Positions 42,393-52,600 of a DNA stretch of 64,000 nt are shown here, one piece after another. The stretch lies in the NCBI RefSeq assembly GCF_014251735.1, contig NZ_CP059197.1, positions 293,501 to 357,500 of the forward strand. Direction: 5' to 3'. Position 1 is the first letter of the stretch. Each line of letters begins with the position of its first letter. The notes beneath the pieces were generated by a model that was given only the letters and a program-made list of their open reading frames with translations, had not been told where the DNA came from and did not search any database. The stretch comes from Blattabacterium cuenoti. Lineage in GTDB: Bacteria > Bacteroidota > Bacteroidia > Flavobacteriales > Blattabacteriaceae. Position numbers and translations under genes: made by a program.

Positions 42393-44297
42393 ATGTACAA
42401 AAATCCTAAAAACAGAGAGAAAAAAAATATCATTAGAACTATTTTTGGATTTTTTTTATTAGGAAATAGTCTTTTCTTATTTTTAAGTTTTTTCTCTTTT
42501 CTTTTTCATTGGAAAAATGATCAAAGTCAACTATATAAACTTTTTGATAAAGAAATAAGAGCAGAAAATTTACTTGGAAAAATAGGAGCTATCCTATCTC
42601 ACTGTTTTATATCCTGTGGAATAGGAATTAGTGCCTTTTTTTTCCCATTATTATTATTTCTCACAGGATTAATAATCCTTTTCGGAGGACGAATTCTACG
42701 GAATAAGTATCAATCCATAATATATCATTTTCTATTTTTCAGCATATGGCTCCCTATAACCTTTTATATGATTATTCCTGAAAATGGAATATTAAGTGGG
42801 GTTTTTGGTTTTGAAATAGGCAATTTTTTGATCAGTTTATTTGGAAAGGTCGGACTAGTATTTCTTGTCATTACAAGTATCATCCTTTATTCCATCATCA
42901 TATTTCGGATTACTACTCCAAAGTTAAAAAATGGAATAAAAAAAAAAATACAATATCTCCATGAAGATATAGGGTGGATAATCCAATTATGGGAATCATT
43001 AAAAAAAAAATTTTTTAATGATAGAAAAACGGATTTATCTATTGATAATCCTCCATTTTTTGATAAAAAAATAAAAAGTTCTATCATAAATCATCCTCAG
43101 ACTTCTATACTTGATTCTTATAAAAATGAATATGTGATATCATCATATATGTCTAAAAAAGATTTGGAAAATAATAAAAAAAAAATTATTCATATCCTCA
43201 ACTATTATAAGATAGGAATAGAGAAAATTAAAGCAACTATAGGGCCGACTATCACATTATACGAAATATTTCCTCAAGTAGGCGTACGTATTTCCAAAAT
43301 CAAAAACTTAGAAAAAGAGATAGCTTTAAATTTATCCGCTTTATCTATAAGAATCATAGCTCCCATACCTGGAAAAGGTTCTATAGGGATAGAAATCCCC
43401 AATAATAAACGTTCTACCGTATATATGAAAAATATCCTTAATTCTGAAGAAAGTTTCAAAAAGAGTTATAAAATGGAACTCCCTATTTCTTTAGGAAAAA
43501 CCGTATTTAATGAAATTTTTATGATAGATTTAGCCAAGATGCCACATCTACTTATAGCAGGATCTACTGGACAAGGAAAGTCAGTTGGATTAAATACTAT
43601 GATAATCTTTTTATTATATAAAAAAAAACCAGAAAATATCAAATTTATTTTGATCGATCCAAAAAAAGTAGAATTATCTATCTATAAGAAAATTTCTAAA
43701 TCTTATTTTGCTTTTTTACCTAATTCTATAAATCCGATCATTACAAACATACATGAAGTAAGAGATATCTTAAATTCTTTATGCAAAGAAATGGACAATA
43801 GATATTCTCTTTTGGAAAGAGCTATGGTTAGAAATATTCAAGAATACAATGGACAATATGAAAAAAAATATCATTTACCTTATATTATCCTAATTATTGA
43901 TGAATTTGCAGATTTAAGTCTTTCTTTTAAAAAGAAACAAATAGAAATATATATAACTCGTTTAGCACAATTAGCTCGTGCTGTGGGTATTCATTTGATT
44001 ATAGCTACACAAAGACCCTCTGTTGATGTAATTACTGGATTAATTAAATCTAATTTTACCGCAAGAATTGCATTTAGAGTAAGTTCTAAAATAGACTCTA
44101 TAACCATCCTAGATCGTACGGGAGCGGAACAATTAATTGGAAAAGGAGACCTTTTATTTTCTAATAAGAATGAACTAATTCGGTTACAATGTCCTTTTAT
44201 AGACCTATCAGATATTCAAAAAATAGTTGATTTTTATGGAAAAAATACTTTTCAAAAAAACGGATATTTTTTCTTACCAGAACCGGATGATAGATGA
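42393..44297 (+). CDS. ftsK: DNA translocase FtsK, lacking the gamma domain
   Basis: FtsK couples cell division to chromosome segregation. It has 634 residues. The N-terminal membrane domain has four hydrophobic segments (about 10-175). A short linker of about 60 residues follows, then the motor alpha and beta domains with Walker A AGSTGQGKSVGLN near 390 and Walker B LIIDEFADLS near 500. The family usually continues after the LPE motif with a winged-helix gamma domain that reads KOPS sites and activates XerD. Here the protein stops at FFLPEPDDR, so gamma is absent. A ten-base A run (43001-43010) inside an inverted repeat (42997-43020) lies in the linker. Confidence 0.94.
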   Translation: MYKNPKNREKKNIIRTIFGFFLLGNSLFLFLSFFSFLFHWKNDQSQLYKLFDKEIRAENLLGKIGAILSHCFISCGIGISAFFFPLLLFLTGLIILFGGRILRNKYQSIIYHFLFFSIWLPITFYMIIPENGILSGVFGFEIGNFLISLFGKVGLVFLVITSIILYSIIIFRITTPKLKNGIKKKIQYLHEDIGWIIQLWESLKKKFFNDRKTDLSIDNPPFFDKKIKSSIINHPQTSILDSYKNEYVISSYMSKKDLENNKKKIIHILNYYKIGIEKIKATIGPTITLYEIFPQVGVRISKIKNLEKEIALNLSALSIRIIAPIPGKGSIGIEIPNNKRSTVYMKNILNSEESFKKSYKMELPISLGKTVFNEIFMIDLAKMPHLLIAGSTGQGKSVGLNTMIIFLLYKKKPENIKFILIDPKKVELSIYKKISKSYFAFLPNSINPIITNIHEVRDILNSLCKEMDNRYSLLERAMVRNIQEYNGQYEKKYHLPYIILIIDEFADLSLSFKKKQIEIYITRLAQLARAVGIHLIIATQRPSVDVITGLIKSNFTARIAFRVSSKIDSITILDRTGAEQLIGKGDLLFSNKNELIRLQCPFIDLSDIQKIVDFYGKNTFQKNGYFFLPEPDDR

Positions 44298-44332
44298 GTA
44301 AAATACTTTTCTTATATTAGAAAAAAAAATAC

Positions 44333-45658
44333 ATGAGTATAAGGATTCAAATAAAAAAACTAGATCTATACATGATCCGTTTATTTATGGCTCCTTTTTT
44401 AATCATTTTTTTTTCTATTTTTTTTGTATTTATTGTTCAATTTTTTTGGAGTAAAGTGGATGAATTAACAGGAAAAAATATTAACATTTTAATTATCCTA
44501 AAGTTTATATATTATTTTGGCATTTCAATTATCCCGTTAGTCATCCCCATTTCTATATTGCTAACTTCTATCATGACTTACGGATATATATCTGAAAATC
44601 AAGAGATAATAGCTATTACATCTTCTGGAATATCCCTTTTTAGAGTCATGAAACCTCTTTTATGCATCACATTACTTCTATCCGTGGGACTATATTTTTT
44701 TTCTGATTTTTCCATTCCAGAGGCAAAAAGAAAAGCTCAAAAACTAGGATATCAAATTTCAATAACTCATCCATCTATGAGGTTAAAAGAAGGAGTTTTT
44801 GTTAATCTTTTTCCAGATTTTTTCATAAAAATAGGTAAAATAGGTAAAAATAGTAATTTACTAGAAAAAATATTCATTTTTTTTTACGGAAAAAATTTAG
44901 CTATCAATACGATCCTTGCCGAAAAGGGAGTTTTAATCCAAAATAAAAAGGATGGGGGCTTTCAAATTAAACTCATGAAGGGTTTTTTCTATAGGGATAA
45001 TTCTTATGATGGAAAAACTTATTCGTATCAAATGGTCCATTTTGATTCTTTCATTCAATCTTTTAAAAGACCATTAATAGAATACAAAAACCTAGATGAT
45101 TATTATGATGATTCCTATAAAACTCTTGATACAAAAAAACTGATGGAAAAAATACATTTTTTAAAAAAAGAAAATTGTCAATTGGATTCTTATTTTCATA
45201 AATATAATTATGACTACCTTTTTCAGAAAAAAAAAAATTTTTTCAAAATGTCCAAGAATAGATCTATTCTCCTACACAGGAAAATGATAGATCATTTATC
45301 CCTTTTAATAAATCAACTTCAATATCAAAAAAAATTTTTTCAGGATAGAAAAAAATACTTAGCCAAGCATCAGTTCGAATTACATAAAAAATTTACCTTT
45401 CCAGTAACATGCATTATAATGTTTCTTATTGGAGCTCCACTAGGAGCTATCATCAGGAAAGGAGGTATGGGACTTCCTACCATTATAGCCATAATTATAT
45501 TCATTATTTATTATACTTTACTTACCATTACACAAAATCAAGGAGAAAAAGCGAAAATATGGCCATGGATGGGAGCATGGATTCCAAATTTTGTTTTTTT
45601 CCCACTGAGTATATGGATTGCTTATAAAACGGTCATGGATGATTTTTATTATAGCTAA
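44333..45658 (+). CDS. LptF/LptG-family lipopolysaccharide export permease
   Basis: This 441-residue membrane protein belongs to the YjgP/YjgQ (LptF/LptG) family. These form the permease of the LptB2FG transporter that extracts lipopolysaccharide from the inner membrane. Two or three N-terminal membrane segments, a large periplasmic beta-jellyroll region with charged stretches (about 130-340), and three C-terminal segments (ITCIIMFLIGAPLGAIIRKGGMG region) match the family layout. Whether it is LptF or LptG cannot be told; only one copy is seen here. It lies between ftsK (35 bases) and ribB (23 bases). Confidence 0.85.
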   Translation: MSIRIQIKKLDLYMIRLFMAPFLIIFFSIFFVFIVQFFWSKVDELTGKNINILIILKFIYYFGISIIPLVIPISILLTSIMTYGYISENQEIIAITSSGISLFRVMKPLLCITLLLSVGLYFFSDFSIPEAKRKAQKLGYQISITHPSMRLKEGVFVNLFPDFFIKIGKIGKNSNLLEKIFIFFYGKNLAINTILAEKGVLIQNKKDGGFQIKLMKGFFYRDNSYDGKTYSYQMVHFDSFIQSFKRPLIEYKNLDDYYDDSYKTLDTKKLMEKIHFLKKENCQLDSYFHKYNYDYLFQKKKNFFKMSKNRSILLHRKMIDHLSLLINQLQYQKKFFQDRKKYLAKHQFELHKKFTFPVTCIIMFLIGAPLGAIIRKGGMGLPTIIAIIIFIIYYTLLTITQNQGEKAKIWPWMGAWIPNFVFFPLSIWIAYKTVMDDFYYS

Positions 45659-45681
45659 AACTAAAATATAGGATTTATTAT

Positions 45682-46326
45682 ATGGTTTTTTATTCTTCTG
45701 ATAAAGACATTTGGAATCTAAATTGTATAGAATCTGCTTTGCAGGATATACAAGATGGAAAACTTATTATTGTGGTGGATGATAAGAATCGTGAAAATGA
45801 AGGAGATTTTGTCGTGGCCGCAGAAAAAGTCACCCCAAAAATTGTCAATTTTCTAGTTACTCATGGTAGAGGATTAGTTTGTGTTTCCTTAACAGAGGAA
45901 AAATGTGATCAATTAGAACTTCAAATGATGGTGGAAAATAACACAGATCCTAGAAAAACAGCTTTTACAGTATCCGTAGATCTACGAGGTGATGGCGTCA
46001 GTACAGGTATATCTGTTTCAGATAGAGCTAAGACCATATTGGCACTAGTTCACGAAGTCAAACCAGAAGCCTTTAACAAGCCAGGTCATATTTTCCCTCT
46101 TCGCGCAAAAAAAGGAGGTATCTTAGAAAGACCCGGACATACAGAAGCGGCAATAGATATAACTAGAATGGCAGGATGTATACCTGGAGGGGTATTGGTA
46201 GAAATACTGAATAAAAACGGATCTATGGCACGTCTTCCACAATTAATTCAAATAGCTAAAAAATTTCATATGAAAATTATATCTATAGAAGATCTAATCA
46301 AATATAAAATAAAAAACAACATATAA
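45682..46326 (+). CDS. ribB: 3,4-dihydroxy-2-butanone-4-phosphate synthase, without a GTP cyclohydrolase II domain
   Basis: RibB makes the four-carbon precursor of riboflavin from ribulose 5-phosphate. The metal- and substrate-binding motif VVDDKNRENEGDFV is near residue 32, with THGRGLVCVSL and RPGHTEAAIDITRMAG. It has 214 residues and stops at SIEDLIKYKIKNN. In most Flavobacteriia the protein continues from this point into a GTP cyclohydrolase II (RibA) domain as a RibBA fusion. Either that half was lost or ribA is a separate gene elsewhere. It ends 17 bases from tRNA-Asp on the opposite strand. Confidence 0.93.
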   Translation: MVFYSSDKDIWNLNCIESALQDIQDGKLIIVVDDKNRENEGDFVVAAEKVTPKIVNFLVTHGRGLVCVSLTEEKCDQLELQMMVENNTDPRKTAFTVSVDLRGDGVSTGISVSDRAKTILALVHEVKPEAFNKPGHIFPLRAKKGGILERPGHTEAAIDITRMAGCIPGGVLVEILNKNGSMARLPQLIQIAKKFHMKIISIEDLIKYKIKNNI

Positions 46327-46342
46327 AGAAGCTTAAATCATG

Positions 46343-46416
46343 CGGTCTGGACGGGACTTGAACCCGCGACCCCATGCGTGACAGGCATGTATTCTAACCA
46401 ACTGAACTACCAGACC
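46343..46416 (-). tRNA. tRNA-Asp (anticodon GTC)
   Basis: On the minus strand the acceptor GGTCTGG pairs with CCAGACC, discriminator G. The anticodon loop CTGTCAC gives GTC. The T-loop is TTCAAGT. It lies 11 bases downstream of trxA on the same strand and is probably processed from the trxA transcript. Confidence 0.95.
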
Positions 46417-46427
46417 GACAAAAAGTA

Positions 46428-46745
46428 TTAAATTAAAGCTTCTAATTTTTTTCTGATATCTTCCTTAGAAGCCACTCCAATATGCATATCTTTTTTTTCT
46501 CCGTTTTTAAAAAAAAACATGGTAGGAATACTACGTATCCCATATTGAGAAGAAGTTTTTGGGTTATTATCTACATTTAACTTAACGACCAATGCTTTCC
46601 CTATATATTCAGTAAATATATCTTCTAATATAGCAGATAATGTTCTACATGGAGCACACCATGGAGCCCAAAAATCCACCAAAACAGGTTTATTCGATTC
46701 AAAAACAATTTTTTCAAAATTATCATCGTTTATTTCTTGTATCAT
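46428..46745 (-). CDS. trxA: thioredoxin
   Basis: This small redox protein reduces protein disulfides and serves ribonucleotide reductase and peroxiredoxins. The active site reads FWAPWCAPCRTL near residue 30 (CAPC rather than the classic CGPC). The cis-Pro loop is IRSIPTMFFFKNGEK near 73. The length of 105 residues is normal. A strong -7 box lies 22 bases upstream of the ATG. The first gene downstream is tRNA-Asp. Confidence 0.95.
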   Translation of the reverse strand: MIQEINDDNFEKIVFESNKPVLVDFWAPWCAPCRTLSAILEDIFTEYIGKALVVKLNVDNNPKTSSQYGIRSIPTMFFFKNGEKKDMHIGVASKEDIRKKLEALI

Positions 46746-46767
46746 ACTTTTTCCGTTTAAACAAGAA

Positions 46768-46775
46768 CAAATTTA
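46768..46775 (-). promoter_or_regulatory. trxA promoter, -7 box
   Basis: The minus strand reads TAAATTTG, an exact TAnnTTTG, 22 bases before the trxA ATG, in the 41-base gap after argE. Confidence 0.5.
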
Positions 46776-46786
46776 CCTTTTTTGTT

Positions 46787-47869
46787 TTAAAATTGAAAGT
46801 CTTTTAACAAACGGATATAAATATCTATTCCATCTGTGATTTCCGAAATACGGATATACTCATTTGTCGTATGAGAACGTTCGCTATCTCCTACACCCAT
46901 TTTAATAGTTGGAAAAGACATAATACTTTGATCCGAAAGAGTAGGAGATCCATAAATTTTTCTCCCTATTAACTTAGCTTTTAATACAATTGGATGCGAT
47001 GAATTTATGAAAGAAGAATTTGAATGAGAAGAACGTGGTTTTATTTTAGAATGAATTTTTTTTCGAATCATTTCAATCAATTCATCATTTGCATATAATT
47101 CATTGGTTCTAATATCTATGACAAAAGAGCAAGAATCTGGGATTACATTATGTTGTATCCCTCCTTGTATTTGAGTGACTGTTAATGTAGGGGGACCTAG
47201 CAATTTCGACTTTCGATCAAACTGAATATTTCTTAAACATTCTATATCTTCTGTAGCTACATAGATAGCATTCACCCCGATATCTCTTGCAGAATGTCCT
47301 GTTTTTCCTTCCGCTAGGCAATCTAAAACTATTAATCCTTTTTCTGCAATAGCTACTTGCATTTTGGTTGGTTCTCCTATTATCCCTAAATCTATTTCTC
47401 CTAATTCAGATAAAATAGATCTAACACCTAATGGTCCAGAAATTTCCTCTTCTGCTGTAATAGAAAGTAGCAATTTGTAAGGTAATACAGAAAAACTGTT
47501 TAAGTATATAAAAGTGGAAATTAATGAAACGACAGAAGCTCCCGCATCATTACTTCCTAAACCTATTAATTTATCTCCTTGTTTGATAGCCGTAAAAGGA
47601 TTTGTTTTCCAGTTTTTTCCTGGTTTCACTGTATCATGATGAGAATTTAATAAAATAGTACGAATATTTTCTTTTTTAGCATCATAATTAGTATTTTCAG
47701 TCCATATATTGTTATATTTTCTTTTTATATGGAATCCATATTTAGAAAGATAGTCCTCTATCAGAAAAGATACTTTTTTCTCTTGCTTAGATACAGATGG
47801 CGTATTGATCATTTTTATAAGAAGTTGTATAGCTTCTTTTTTTAATATTTTTAAATCTACTACAGACAT
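46787..47869 (-). CDS. argE: N-acetylornithine/N-acetylcitrulline deacetylase-type M20 hydrolase
   Basis: This zinc metallohydrolase of the M20/ArgE family removes the acyl group of an arginine precursor. Zinc and catalytic residues are present: HHDTVKPG near residue 78, SNDAGAS near 107, the Glu pair in TAEEEISGPLG near 138, GEPTKMQVAIAEKG near 162, and a late His in SERSHTTNEY. It has 360 residues and overlaps argB by ten bases at the end of the arginine operon. Because argF' acts on an acylated ornithine, the likely substrate is N-acyl-citrulline rather than acetylornithine; this is inferred from the pathway. Confidence 0.87.
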   Translation of the reverse strand: MSVVDLKILKKEAIQLLIKMINTPSVSKQEKKVSFLIEDYLSKYGFHIKRKYNNIWTENTNYDAKKENIRTILLNSHHDTVKPGKNWKTNPFTAIKQGDKLIGLGSNDAGASVVSLISTFIYLNSFSVLPYKLLLSITAEEEISGPLGVRSILSELGEIDLGIIGEPTKMQVAIAEKGLIVLDCLAEGKTGHSARDIGVNAIYVATEDIECLRNIQFDRKSKLLGPPTLTVTQIQGGIQHNVIPDSCSFVIDIRTNELYANDELIEMIRKKIHSKIKPRSSHSNSSFINSSHPIVLKAKLIGRKIYGSPTLSDQSIMSFPTIKMGVGDSERSHTTNEYIRISEITDGIDIYIRLLKDFQF

Positions 47870-48648
47870 AAAACGGTCTTATTATTCACGTCATTTAAAT
47901 AATAAGGTTGACCGATACTGACCTTAGATACTCCATTTTTTAATGCAAAAAAAGCATTTTCCAATTTCGGAATCATTCCATTTTTAATAGTATGATTTTT
48001 TTTTATTGTTTGAAATAAACGAAAATCTATTTTTTTATAATACGATTCAGCATCATGTAAATATCGTAATACTCCCTTTTTTTCAAAACAAAAATGCAGT
48101 TCTATCTCATCACCTTCTTTGGTTAATGATATGGCTATCCCTGCTGCTATAGTATCTGCATTAGTATTTAAAAGAACCCCTTTTCCATTATGAGTAATAG
48201 AACAAAATACAGGAACAATCTGTTTTTTCAAAAGAAATTTTATAAAAGAAGTGTTAACACTTCTGCTGTTGATATCACCGACGTATCCATAATCAATATC
48301 CGTGTCGGTTTTTTTTAAACGAAAGGAAGACTTTATACTATTTCCATCTGCTCCACATAATCCCAAAGCATTACAGTCAGAAGATTGCAATTTAGCTATA
48401 ATGTTTTTATTTATTAAACCTGCATAGGTCATAACCACTAGATCAAGAGTTTCTTTATCCGTAATCCTTCTTCCTTGCATAAATTTTGGAGTAATTCCCA
48501 TTTGATCAGCAATAAAGTTCGCCTTACTTCCTCCTCCATGAACGAATATTTTATTCCCTTGTAGTTGCAAAAATGACTCTAAAGAAGCATGAAGCCATTT
48601 TTGGTCATTAATTAAATTTCCTCCAATTTTTACTATATGGATTTTCAT
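47860..48648 (-). CDS. argB: N-acetylglutamate kinase
   Basis: ArgB phosphorylates N-acetylglutamate, the second step of arginine synthesis. The amino-acid-kinase motif KIGGNLIND starts at residue 7, with KIFVHGGGSKANFI near 33 and LNTNADTIAAGIA near 160. The length of 262 residues is normal. It lacks the N-terminal helix that marks arginine-inhibited hexameric kinases, so feedback control may be weak (inference). It overlaps argF' by four bases and argE by ten. Confidence 0.93.
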   Translation of the reverse strand: MKIHIVKIGGNLINDQKWLHASLESFLQLQGNKIFVHGGGSKANFIADQMGITPKFMQGRRITDKETLDLVVMTYAGLINKNIIAKLQSSDCNALGLCGADGNSIKSSFRLKKTDTDIDYGYVGDINSRSVNTSFIKFLLKKQIVPVFCSITHNGKGVLLNTNADTIAAGIAISLTKEGDEIELHFCFEKKGVLRYLHDAESYYKKIDFRLFQTIKKNHTIKNGMIPKLENAFFALKNGVSKVSIGQPYYLNDVNNKTVLCL

Positions 48649-49604
48649 GATAAAGATTGTAAAATTTTCAAAAAAATTATTTGTGCAGCATAAATTCTAT
48701 TTTCTGCTTGTTGCAAAACAATGGAATTTTGACTATCCAAGACGGCATCTTCCACTACCATATTTCTTCTTACAGGTAAACAGTGCATAAATTTAGCTTG
48801 ATTAGTCAACTTCATTTTTTTTTCAGTAATCATCCAACTAGAACTAGAACAAAGTATTTTTCCATAATTTATATAACTGCTCCAGTTTTTTGCATAGATA
48901 AAATCTGCATTTAAAAATGCTTCATTTTGGTTATGGGTAGTATAAATTCCGTTAGAAAATTTTTTACACAAATCGTACTTTTCAGGAAAAGTAATGAGAA
49001 AATCTATTTCTTCTATTTTTGATACCCATTGAGAAAGAGAATTTGCTACGGAATGCGGTAATGGTTTTATGTGAGGTGCCCAACTTAATACCACTTTACA
49101 TTTTTTTTTATCCGAAAATGGTCTTATTTCTGCGATAGTCATCACATCCGCTAACGATTGTAAAGGATGTAATGTGGCACTTTCCATGTTTATTACTGGC
49201 ACTTTAGAATAATCCAAAATATTATTAAAAATTACTTCTTGATAATCCTCATCTCTGTCTAAAAGATTGGGAAAAGTTCTTACGGCTAGAATATCACAAT
49301 AAGTACTCAGGACAGAAATAGCTTCTTTGATATGTTCTTGAGTATTTCTCATGACATTTCCATCATTCATTTCTATTTTCCAGGAATCTTGATGAATATC
49401 TAATACCCAAGTATTACATCCTAAGTTAAAAGCCGCTTTTTGACAACTAATCCTTGTACGTAAACTAGGATTAAAAAATACCAATCCAATTGTTTTATTT
49501 TTTCCAATATGTTGAAAACAATAAGGATCTTTCTTCAAATTAATTGCTTCTTTAATGAGATCAGACACATTGAATACATCTTCTACGCTAAAAAATTTTT
49601 TCAT
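48645..49604 (-). CDS. argF: N-acylornithine carbamoyltransferase (ArgF')
   Basis: This transcarbamylase belongs to the Bacteroidetes/Xanthomonas group that acts on N-succinyl- or N-acetylornithine instead of ornithine. The carbamoyl-phosphate motif FFNPSLRTRIS is near residue 43, and SATLHPLQSLADV, SWAPHIKPLPH and FMHCLPVRRNMVVED follow. In the known group members a single residue before E-H selects the acyl group (Pro90 in the B. fragilis succinyl enzyme, Glu92 in the Xanthomonas acetyl enzyme). Here that position is Gln89 (NTQEH). It has 319 residues, between carB and argB. Confidence 0.9.
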   Translation of the reverse strand: MKKFFSVEDVFNVSDLIKEAINLKKDPYCFQHIGKNKTIGLVFFNPSLRTRISCQKAAFNLGCNTWVLDIHQDSWKIEMNDGNVMRNTQEHIKEAISVLSTYCDILAVRTFPNLLDRDEDYQEVIFNNILDYSKVPVINMESATLHPLQSLADVMTIAEIRPFSDKKKCKVVLSWAPHIKPLPHSVANSLSQWVSKIEEIDFLITFPEKYDLCKKFSNGIYTTHNQNEAFLNADFIYAKNWSSYINYGKILCSSSSWMITEKKMKLTNQAKFMHCLPVRRNMVVEDAVLDSQNSIVLQQAENRIYAAQIIFLKILQSLS

Positions 49605-49612
49605 AAATTCAT

Positions 49613-52600
49613 TTATTCATATTCATCCCAAGCTGTTATAAATAATTGATCCATAGATAAATGACAAAAAGCTTGTATAAAAGCCTTTGCTAAACGTGTA
49701 TTAGTAAGTAGAGGAATATTAAAATCCACGGAAGAACGTCTTATAGCATAATCATTATCCAACTCGGATTTACTTAAATTTTTGGGAATATTAATAATCA
49801 GATCCAATTTTCTATCCTTTATCAAGTCAAGAACATTTGGATCTTTTCTAACATTTGGCCAATGGACTCGTATAGATGGGATCCCATAATCAGACAAAAA
49901 ATTATTTGTTCCTTCTGTCGCAAATAATATATATCCTCTTTGATGCAAAAGTTTCACCATATCTAAAAGATCTAATTTCGATCCCATTGGTCCTCCTGAT
50001 ATAAGAATATTTTTTTTTGGAATAGTATAACCAACAGAAAGCATAGATTTTAAAAGTGCTTCATCAAAAGTATATCCTAAACATCCTACTTCCCCAGTAG
50101 AGGTCATATCTACCCCTAAAATAGGATCCGCATCTTGCAAACGGGAAAAAGAAAATTGTGAGGCTTTTATTCCTAAGAAATTTGTTGTAAAGAAATTAGG
50201 TTCCTTTTTATTCTTTTTCTTTCCAAGAAGAACTTGTGTCGCTAGTTCTATCATATTGAAATGAGATACTTTTGATACGAAAGGAAAACTCCTAGAGGCT
50301 CTCAAATTGCATTCAATTACTTTTACTTCATTATCTTTAGATAAAAATTGAATATTAAAAGGTCCAGATATATTAAAATATTTGGCGATTCTTTTAGATA
50401 TACGAACTATTTCTTTTAATGTAGATAAATATAGATTGTGCGGAGGATATACTAACGTAGCATCTCCTGAATGCACTCCAGCAAACTCTACATGTTCTGA
50501 TATCGCATAATATAAAATATCCCCAGTTTGAGAAACTGCATCTAATTCAATTTCTTTGGCATTTTTTATAAACTCTGTAATAACCAATGGGTGCTCTGGA
50601 GAAACCGATACTTTATCTCTAAGATAACGATGAAGTTCTTCCTGATTAGAAATCACATTCATATCCGCACCTGATAGAACATAGGAAGGTCTAACTAATA
50701 TAGGATAGTCTACTTCTTCTACAAATTGATAAATTGTTTCAAAATCTGATAACTCTTTCCATTTAGGTTGCCCTATCCCTAAATGATCCATAGCATGAGA
50801 AAATTTGTATCTATTTTCCACTTCGTCTATAGAAAGTGGAGAGGTTCCTAATATCTTTACTTTGTTTTCATAAAGCTTTAAAACCAAATTATTGGGTATT
50901 TGTCCTCCCATAGACACTATGGTTCCTTTTGGTTTTTCTAAATCAATAATATCTAAAACACGTTCTAAAGTTAACTCCTCAAAATATAATCTATCACACA
51001 CATCAAAATCAGTACTAACTGTTTCTGGATTGTAATTAATCATTATAGATCTATAAGATTCTTTCTTAATAGCATTTAATGCACTGACACAACACCAATC
51101 AAATTCTACACTACTTCCAATTCTATAAACTCCAGATCCTAATGTAATTACAGATTTTTCATCATTCTCGTAAAGAACGTCGTGCTGAATGGAATGATAA
51201 GTCAAATACAAATAATTTGTATATGCTGGATATTCAGAGGCTAAAGTATCAATTTGTCGAACATATGGGATGATACTTCTTTTTTTTCTATATTTTCTTA
51301 TTCTTTTTTCTAGATCATAAATACTCTCATCCTTCTCTTTTTGATGAATAAAAATACTAGCTATTTGCATATCAGAAAAACCTTCTTTCTTAGCTTTACG
51401 GAATAATTCATCTGGAATATTCATCCAATTTTCATAAGAAGAAATTTCTTTTTTTGTTTGAAAAATGTTATCTAACTGGTATAAAAACCATGGATCTATT
51501 TTTGTTAAATCATGGATCTCTTTGATAGAAAGACCTTCTTCTAAAGCTTCTTCTAGAAATAGAATTCTTTGATCGGTAGGTTTTTTCAAAGCATCTTGAA
51601 GCATATGAATGGACCCTATTTTTTTTTTATTTGTATTTATAAATCCTAACATTCCAATATCTAACATACGAATACCTTTCTGTAATGCCTCCTCAAAAGA
51701 TCCTCCAATAGCCATAACTTCTCCTACACTTTTCATACTACTTCCAATTATATTGGAAACCCCATAAAATTTTTTCAGATCCCACCTAGGAATTTTGCAC
51801 ACAACATAATCCAATGCGGGTTCAAAAAAAGCATAAGTAGTTTTAGTCACAGAATTTTTTAATTCATGTAATCCATATCCTATAGCTAATTTTGCAGAGA
51901 CAAAAGCTAAAGGATAACCAGTTGCTTTAGAAGCAAGAGCGCTAGAACGAGATAAACGAGCGTTCACTTCAATAACCCTATAATCTTCCGATCTTGGATT
52001 TAAAGCAAATTGAACATTACACTCTCCTACTATCTCAAATTTTCTGGCTATCTGTAGAGATAATTGTCTTAATTTATAATATTCTGAATTTGTTAAAGTT
52101 TGCGATGGTGCTACTACAATACTTTCTCCTGTATGAATCCCTATTGGATCAAAATTTTCCATATTGCATACAGCAATACTGCTATTGTATTTATCTCTAA
52201 CTATTTCATACTCTATCTCTTTCCATCCTTCTAAATACTCTTCTACAACTACTTGAGAAGAATAAGAAAAAGCCTTATTGACAATTTTTGTTAAATCATG
52301 AATATCTTTTGCAAAACCACTTCCTAAACCTCCAAGAGTGTAAGCTGATCTAATTATAACAGGAAAACCAATCTCTAAAGCATAGGATATGGCATGATCC
52401 ATGGAATACACTACAAAACTTTTTGCCGTTTTTATATTCATACGGTTCAATCTATTTCGAAATAGATTTCTATCTTCACTCTGTATAATCGATTCAATAG
52501 ACGTTCCTAAAACTTGAATTTCATATTTTTTTAGAATACCTTCTTTAAAAAGTTGAATTCCACAATTCAATGCCGTTTGTCCTCCAAAAGACAGCAAAAT

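Noticed and set aside
42997..43020. Intrinsic terminator inside ftsK
   Set aside because: The inverted repeat is made of A and T only, and the T run is part of the stem rather than following it; it lies in an intact frame.
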